Source: Halomarina halobia
Lineage (GTDB): Archaea > Halobacteriota > Halobacteria > Halobacteriales > Haloarculaceae
Length of the DNA: 64,000 nucleotides
Reading direction: 5' to 3'
Assembly: GCF_029338575.1 (NCBI RefSeq)
Contig: NZ_CP119992.1
Span: forward strand, 2,480,001-2,544,000
Part shown: in pieces, positions 60,096 through 64,000 of the stretch
Numbering within the stretch: position 1 is the first letter of the stretch
Layout of the letters: each line of letters starts with the position of its first letter
Position numbers and translations under genes: made by a program
Notes under the pieces: generated by a model
What the model was told of the DNA's origin: nothing
Database searches by the model: none
What the model saw: only the letters and a program-made list of their open reading frames with translations

Positions 60096-61034
60096 ATGAC
60101 CGACACCATTCCCGGAATCCATCACGTGACGTCCATCGCGAGCGACCCGCGGGAGAACGTGGACTTCTACACCGAGGTCCTCGGCCTGCGCCTCGTGAAG
60201 CGGACGGTCAACTTCGACGACAAGTTCACCTACCACCTCTATTACGGCGACGAGACGGGGACGCCCGGGACGATCCTGACGTTCTTCCCGTTCGTCGGGG
60301 CGACGCGCGGCACCGTGGGCGTGGGCCAGGCGAGCGCGACCGCGTTCGTCGTCCCGCCCGACGCGATCGACTACTGGCTCGACCGCCTCGACGACCTCGA
60401 CGTCGATCGGGACGATCCCGAGCAGCGGTTCGACGAGACGGTGATCCCGCTGCGGGATCACGACGGCCAGCCGCTCGAACTGGTCGCCGGGGAGTCGTCC
60501 GTCGAACCGTGGGCCGAGGGTCCCGTCCTGGCCGAGTACGCGATTCGCGGCTTCCACGGCGTGACGCTCCACTCGGCCGATCCCGAGTCGACCGCCGCCG
60601 TCCTCGAGACGATGGGCTACGAGCGCGAGGCGTCGGACGGCGATCGCGTGCGGTACCGCGCCCCCGGCGACCGGGCGAGCGTCGTCGACCTGCTCGCGCG
60701 GGAGGGGCCGCGAGGCCGCCAGGGCGTCGGCACCGTCCACCACGTCGCCTTCCGCACGGCGACCGACGAGACCCAGCGGGAGTGGCGCGAGCGGCTGACG
60801 AACGCCGGCCTGTCCGTCACGCCGGTGAAGGATCGCCAGTACTTCCGCTCGATCTACTTCCGCGAACCCGGCGGCGTCCTCTTCGAGATCGCCACCGACG
60901 CGCCGGGGTTCACCCGGGACGAGGACGCGGCGGAACTGGGTTCCGACCTGAAGCTTCCGCCGTGGCTGGAGGCGGACCGGGAGACGATCGAGAAACAGCT
61001 GCCGCCGATCTCGACCCGGGGTGAGACGGCGTGA
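60096..61034 (+). CDS. VOC-family ring-cleaving dioxygenase (MhqO-like)
   Basis: A 312-residue protein with two vicinal-oxygen-chelate modules: IPGIHHVTSIASDPRENVDF (His 9/10) and GFHGVTLHSADPESTAAVLE as module starts, then GTVHHVAFRTATDETQREW and SIYFREPGGVLFEIATDAPG, which provide the His and Glu metal ligands. The layout matches MhqO-type enzymes (ring-cleaving dioxygenase of hydroquinones). It overlaps the next gene by 4 bp and is divergent from the HxlR regulator. Confidence 0.9.
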   Translation: MTDTIPGIHHVTSIASDPRENVDFYTEVLGLRLVKRTVNFDDKFTYHLYYGDETGTPGTILTFFPFVGATRGTVGVGQASATAFVVPPDAIDYWLDRLDDLDVDRDDPEQRFDETVIPLRDHDGQPLELVAGESSVEPWAEGPVLAEYAIRGFHGVTLHSADPESTAAVLETMGYEREASDGDRVRYRAPGDRASVVDLLAREGPRGRQGVGTVHHVAFRTATDETQREWRERLTNAGLSVTPVKDRQYFRSIYFREPGGVLFEIATDAPGFTRDEDAAELGSDLKLPPWLEADRETIEKQLPPISTRGETA

Positions 61035-61681
61035 GCGACGCGTCCGGCCCGCACCAGGGCCAGCCGCTCGCTAGCGCGGGCACGCCGCTCGACGCCGCGG
61101 ACGCCGCAGTCGTGCTCGTCCACGGCCGCGGAGCCACGGCCGAGAGCATCCTGGAGATGGCGGCGGAGTTCCACGCGCGCGGCGTCGCCTACCTCGCGCC
61201 GCAGGCGGCGGGCAACAGCTGGTATCCCTACTCCTTCCTCGCGCCGATGGAGCGGAACGAGCCCGGTCTGTCCTCCGGACTGCGAGCGGTCGGCGAGGGA
61301 GTCGAGACGGCCGCTGACGCCGGCGTCCCTCCCGAGCGGGTCGTCCTCGTCGGCTTCTCACAGGGGGCCTGTCTCGCCTCGGAGTTCGTCGCCCGGAACG
61401 CCCGGCGGTACGGCGGGCTCGCGGTCCTGAGCGGCGGTCTCATCGGCTCGGGGGGCACGCCGAGGGACTACGACGGGTCGCTCGACGGCACGCCCGTCTT
61501 CCTCGGTTGCAGCGACGACGACCCGCACATCCCCCTCGAACGGGTGACGGAGACGACGCGCGTCCTCGAGAACCTGAACGGGGACGTGACGGAGCGCATC
61601 TATCCCGGAATGGGCCACGGGGTGAACCGGGACGAACTCGACGCCGTGGGCGGGCTGGTCGCGGGCGTCGCGACGGATTGA
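61031..61681 (+). CDS. Phospholipase/carboxylesterase-family hydrolase (MhqD-like)
   Basis: A 216-residue alpha/beta hydrolase from GTG 61031. LVHGRGATAESILEMAAEF (oxyanion region), APQAAGNSWYPYSFLAP, nucleophile elbow GFSQGACL (Ser), GCSDDDPHIPLERV (Asp) and YPGMGHGVNRDEL (His) form a complete triad. In Bacillus, MhqD accompanies MhqO in quinone stress. Coupled by overlap to the dioxygenase gene. Confidence 0.9.
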   Translation: MSDASGPHQGQPLASAGTPLDAADAAVVLVHGRGATAESILEMAAEFHARGVAYLAPQAAGNSWYPYSFLAPMERNEPGLSSGLRAVGEGVETAADAGVPPERVVLVGFSQGACLASEFVARNARRYGGLAVLSGGLIGSGGTPRDYDGSLDGTPVFLGCSDDDPHIPLERVTETTRVLENLNGDVTERIYPGMGHGVNRDELDAVGGLVAGVATD

Positions 61682-61859
61682 GGAGCGCGCTCCGACCGTA
61701 CCTGTCCTACTAGTCCTGAATTCCAGAAATTATGCAACAACACCACTACGACCATCCCGCCAACGTCTAACTCCTGATATGAGCTCCCGTTTCTTGAGTT
61801 GAATGCGATAGAAAATACCAATACAAAGAAACGATAACGCGCAAAACATCTCATTAGAC

Positions 61860-62552
61860 ATGCGATTGGTCACGTGGAACTGCAATCAGGCATTCCGAAA
61901 GAAGCAACACCGACTCCTCGAACTCAAACCGGACATCGCAGTCGTGCCGGAGTGCGAGAATCCAGCAAAGAAGGGCGACTGGTCGGCGTTCACGGACTGG
62001 CGCTGGACGGGCGACAATCCACACCAAGGTCTCGCGGTGTTCACTAGAAATAACATTTCTATCACCGACACTACCGAGGTCGCTGAGGCCGACTACTTCC
62101 TCCATATCGAAACCGATTTTCTAGACGTTCTGGCCGTGTGGGCGATGAACGACCGGGAGAACCCGCGTCAACGTTACATTGGCCAAGTCTACACAGTCCT
62201 CATAAACCACCCAGAACTGGTTGACGAGAACACGACCGTCGTCGGCGACTTCAATTGGAATGTAAAGTGGGATGAATCCCCGAATAGCCCACTCTGCGGC
62301 GACTTTACCGACGTACGAGAGACGTTGAATGAGGCCGGACTCCAGAGCGCGTACCACGAGGCGCAAGGTAATGAATTCGGCATGGAGATGGATTCAACGT
62401 TCCATATGCACAAGAAGGAAAATCGGAGCTACCATATCGACTATGCGTTCGTCCCCGAACAATTGCTGAACCCGAGTCCGAGAGTCTCAATCGGTGAGTA
62501 CAACAACTGGATCGAACTGAGCGACCATATGCCGCTTCTGATAGCGAACTAA
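61860..62552 (+). CDS. Endonuclease/exonuclease/phosphatase-like protein of foreign base composition
   Basis: A 230-residue protein. MRLVTWNCNQAFRKK (NxN), IAVVPECENP (Glu metal ligand), VVGDFNWNVKWD (DxN) and ELSDHMPLLI (catalytic His) are the four EEP landmarks, so a phosphodiesterase or nuclease is likely. The gene and its leader (61700-62560) are clearly richer in A and T, with codons such as AAT, AAA, TTC and ATA that are rare nearby. It stands alone and was probably acquired by transfer. Confidence 0.87.
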   Translation: MRLVTWNCNQAFRKKQHRLLELKPDIAVVPECENPAKKGDWSAFTDWRWTGDNPHQGLAVFTRNNISITDTTEVAEADYFLHIETDFLDVLAVWAMNDRENPRQRYIGQVYTVLINHPELVDENTTVVGDFNWNVKWDESPNSPLCGDFTDVRETLNEAGLQSAYHEAQGNEFGMEMDSTFHMHKKENRSYHIDYAFVPEQLLNPSPRVSIGEYNNWIELSDHMPLLIAN

Positions 62553-62679
62553 GGTTTGCGAACCGTCGTTCACCGAACGCCGAAAACGGGGCAGCTACCC
62601 GACCCAATTCGATATAGCGACATACGGTACACGGCGGCCGACCGCCCGGTTTTTATCCCTCTCCGGCCGACCACCCGCC

Positions 62680-63000
62680 ATGGCCGAGTTCGACCCGGAG
62701 CGGTTCGAGGACAAGTACGTCCACTACATGACGGAGCTCCAGGATGCGTACAGGCGGGCGTTCGACGTGATGAACGAGGAGTACGACTCGACGCTCGTCC
62801 ACGCGATCGACCAGCAGATCCTGAACGAGTCCGAGCCGTTCTATCGGGACGGCGAGTTCCGCATCGAACTGCCGCCGAACCCCCACGACCGCCTGCACGG
62901 GGTCGTCGTCGAGCCCGACCGCCTCGACGCCGTCCTCGACCGCTACGTTGAGGAGCTCCGTGCGCAGCTCCGGCGGGTGTTCGGGCTCCAGGAGCGATAG
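62680..63000 (+). CDS. DUF5783-like acidic protein
   Basis: A 106-residue haloarchaeal protein resembling DUF5783: FDPERFEDKYVHYMTELQDA, then RAFDVMNEEYDSTLVHAIDQ, ending YVEELRAQLRRVFGLQER. All helical and soluble. A TATA-like TTTTTATCC (62650-62658) lies about 26 nt upstream, fitting a leaderless start. Function unknown. Followed 50 bp later by the NifU-like gene. Confidence 0.77.
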   Translation: MAEFDPERFEDKYVHYMTELQDAYRRAFDVMNEEYDSTLVHAIDQQILNESEPFYRDGEFRIELPPNPHDRLHGVVVEPDRLDAVLDRYVEELRAQLRRVFGLQER

Positions 63001-63050
63001 CGGCCGGCGCGGTCCAAAGCCCTAAGGCGATAGACCCGATACGGAAAGGT

Positions 63051-63416
63051 ATGAGCACGGAATCCGCCAAGACCGAGGACGACCTGCGCGAGGAGGTAAC
63101 GAACTTCCTCCGACGCAACTTCCCGCAGATCCAGATGCACGGCGGGAGCGCGGCCATCACGAATCTCGACGTGGAGTCGGGGTCCGTCTCCCTCCAGCTG
63201 GGCGGGGCCTGCAGCGGCTGTGGCATCTCGCCGATGACGATCCAGGCGATCAAGACCCGCATGACGAAGGAGATCCCCGAGATCACCGAGGTCCACGCCG
63301 ACACCGGCATGGGCGGCGGAGGCGGCATGGGCGGCACGTCCCCGTCGTTCCCCGGCGAGTCGCGCGGGGGCGGCCTCGACAGCGACGACGACGAGGGGCC
63401 ACAGGCCCCGTTCTAA
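63051..63416 (+). CDS. NifU-like Fe-S scaffold protein
   Basis: A 121-residue protein with the NifU C-terminal domain: LREEVTNFLRRNFPQIQMHG, then LQLGGACSGCGISPMTIQAI with the CxxC scaffold cysteines, then TRMTKEIPEITEVHADTGMG. A Gly/Met-rich and acidic tail (GGGGGMGG...) ends it. It assembles and delivers Fe-S clusters. The stop is followed directly by repeat copy I. Confidence 0.93.
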   Translation: MSTESAKTEDDLREEVTNFLRRNFPQIQMHGGSAAITNLDVESGSVSLQLGGACSGCGISPMTIQAIKTRMTKEIPEITEVHADTGMGGGGGMGGTSPSFPGESRGGGLDSDDDEGPQAPF

Positions 63417-63418
63417 AC

Positions 63419-63540
63419 GACCTTTTACTACGGGGTGCGCCGGGCGCACCCCTGTAAAAGCTCGACCAAAAGCACGGCGAAACCCCCTCGCTCGGGGGTT
63501 CCTTGGCCCGCTCGCTCCCTTCGGTCGCTCCCGGTACAAT
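63419..63540 (+). repeat. Dispersed hairpin repeat, copy I
   Basis: GACCTTTTAC (63419-63428) with inner hairpin GGGGTGCGCC-GGGCGCACCCC, closing GTAAAAGC and TCGACCAAAA. The outer stem is TTTTAC/GTAAAA: both arms changed from the usual TTTTGC/GCAAAA, which keeps the pair. It begins 2 bp after the NifU stop. Confidence 0.85.
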
Positions 63541-63663
63541 ACACTGCGAGCGGTTGATATTTCAGCGTGGTCGTCTCTTGATCTATTTCCGGTGAGTACA
63601 ATTCTATGACACGCTCAGTAACGTGATTCATCGGAATGATTTACACCGATAGCGCTCTCGCTG

Positions 63664-64000
63664 CTACCGCAGTCCGCGCTCCCGCTCCCACGCCCGCACG
63701 AGCGCCGCGAGCGTCGCGTTCACGGGGGCGTCGTCGCCGGCGACGACGCCGTTGATGCGATCGACCTCGGTGCGCCGCCCGCGCTCTACGTCCCGGCGCA
63801 TCGAGGAGGTGTTTCGCGCGGTGTCGCCCGCGACGCGCTCGACGCTCGCGAGGGCCGTCTCGTCCGGGAGATCGACGCCCCGTCGGCGGGCCGCCCGGGC
63901 GACCTCGCGGGCGGCGGCGCGCATCGTCTCCCGGGCGGGGCCGTCCGGCAGCGCGCCGTTCGGTACCCGGGCGAGCGCGGTCGGGGCGTTGATGCCGGCG
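63664..64000 (-). CDS. panE: 2-dehydropantoate 2-reductase, C-terminal part; 5' end outside window
   Basis: The gene enters from the right edge. The visible 112 residues contain AGINAPTALARVPNGALPDG and TSSMRRDVERGRRTEVDRIN, matching the C-terminal domain of ketopantoate reductase (INxxT...PNG, and SMxxDxxxGRxTEIDxING), which makes pantoate for coenzyme A. The N-terminal NADPH-binding domain is off the window. The stop is at 63664-63666. Confidence 0.85.
   Translation of the reverse strand, partial: AGINAPTALARVPNGALPDGPARETMRAAAREVARAARRRGVDLPDETALASVERVAGDTARNTSSMRRDVERGRRTEVDRINGVVAGDDAPVNATLAALVRAWERERGLR

Overview
The window is a stretch of chromosome from a halophilic archaeon (class Halobacteria). 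The evidence is very high GC, acidic predicted proteins, Tat-dependent lipoproteins (twin-arginine followed by a lipobox Cys), archaeal TATA-like elements 25-30 nt upstream of leaderless starts, and typical haloarchaeal genes: the acidic plant-type 2Fe-2S ferredoxin, aRF1, CTP-type riboflavin kinase RibK, DUF373, a Bat-type PAS/GAF/HTH regulator and conditioned medium-induced protein 4. The genus cannot be named from this sequence. No rRNA, tRNA, CRISPR array, intact transposase or prophage is visible.

Layout. 1-8 kb: 3' end of a Ski2-like helicase, a PRC-barrel-like protein, several Tat lipoproteins (including a tandem pair of DUF6517-like paralogs), a COG2108-type radical SAM protein, a DUF373 membrane protein and ilvE. 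8-15 kb: a NicO-type metal transporter, ribB and ribK, argS, a MinD-like ATPase and aRF1. 15-24 kb: a broken DUF5615 toxin-like gene between two repeats, ferredoxin, a phosphate transporter, hisA, a tryptophanase-like lyase, hisB, an ACT-domain regulator, an IMPACT/YigZ protein and upp. 24-36 kb: small proteins, a CobW GTPase, an ArsA/Get3 ATPase with a small partner, CstA, a cupin, a second phosphate transporter, a CNNM/CorC-type membrane protein, a glutaredoxin-like/peroxiredoxin-like pair and a Sua5/YrdC protein. 36-43 kb: a solitary Cas4-like nuclease, conditioned medium-induced protein 4, a complete ECF biotin transporter (bioY-bioM-bioN) behind a perfect inverted repeat, and a large membrane Fe-S reductase. 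43-57 kb: a six-PAS-domain regulator, then tetrapyrrole genes (hemB, hemL, hemC, cobA, hemD) interspersed with an ammonium transporter fused to a PII domain. 57-64 kb: a RecJ/GAN-like DHH nuclease, a predicted quinone-detoxification cassette (HxlR regulator, ring-cleaving dioxygenase, esterase), an AT-richer acquired nuclease-like gene, a NifU-like scaffold and the 3' end of panE.

The most unusual feature lies between the genes. At least nine copies of one dispersed intergenic repeat occur, in both orientations, and six begin within about 10 bases of a stop codon. Each has a terminal stem that varies by compensatory changes (TTTTGC/GCAAAA, TTTTAC/GTAAAA, TTTTTC/GAAAAA), a copy-specific inner hairpin, and a conserved tail beginning TCTGGACCAAAA. 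Two copies lead into a second conserved block of about 170 bp with a TATA box and a conserved foldable segment, possibly a duplicated small-RNA gene. Two copies share the same inserted double hairpin, and one copy lies between 33-bp direct repeats that duplicate the end of a gene. A separate repeat family sits in the heme cluster and upstream of the ArsA pair. All assignments rest on reading the sequence; no database or folding search was run.
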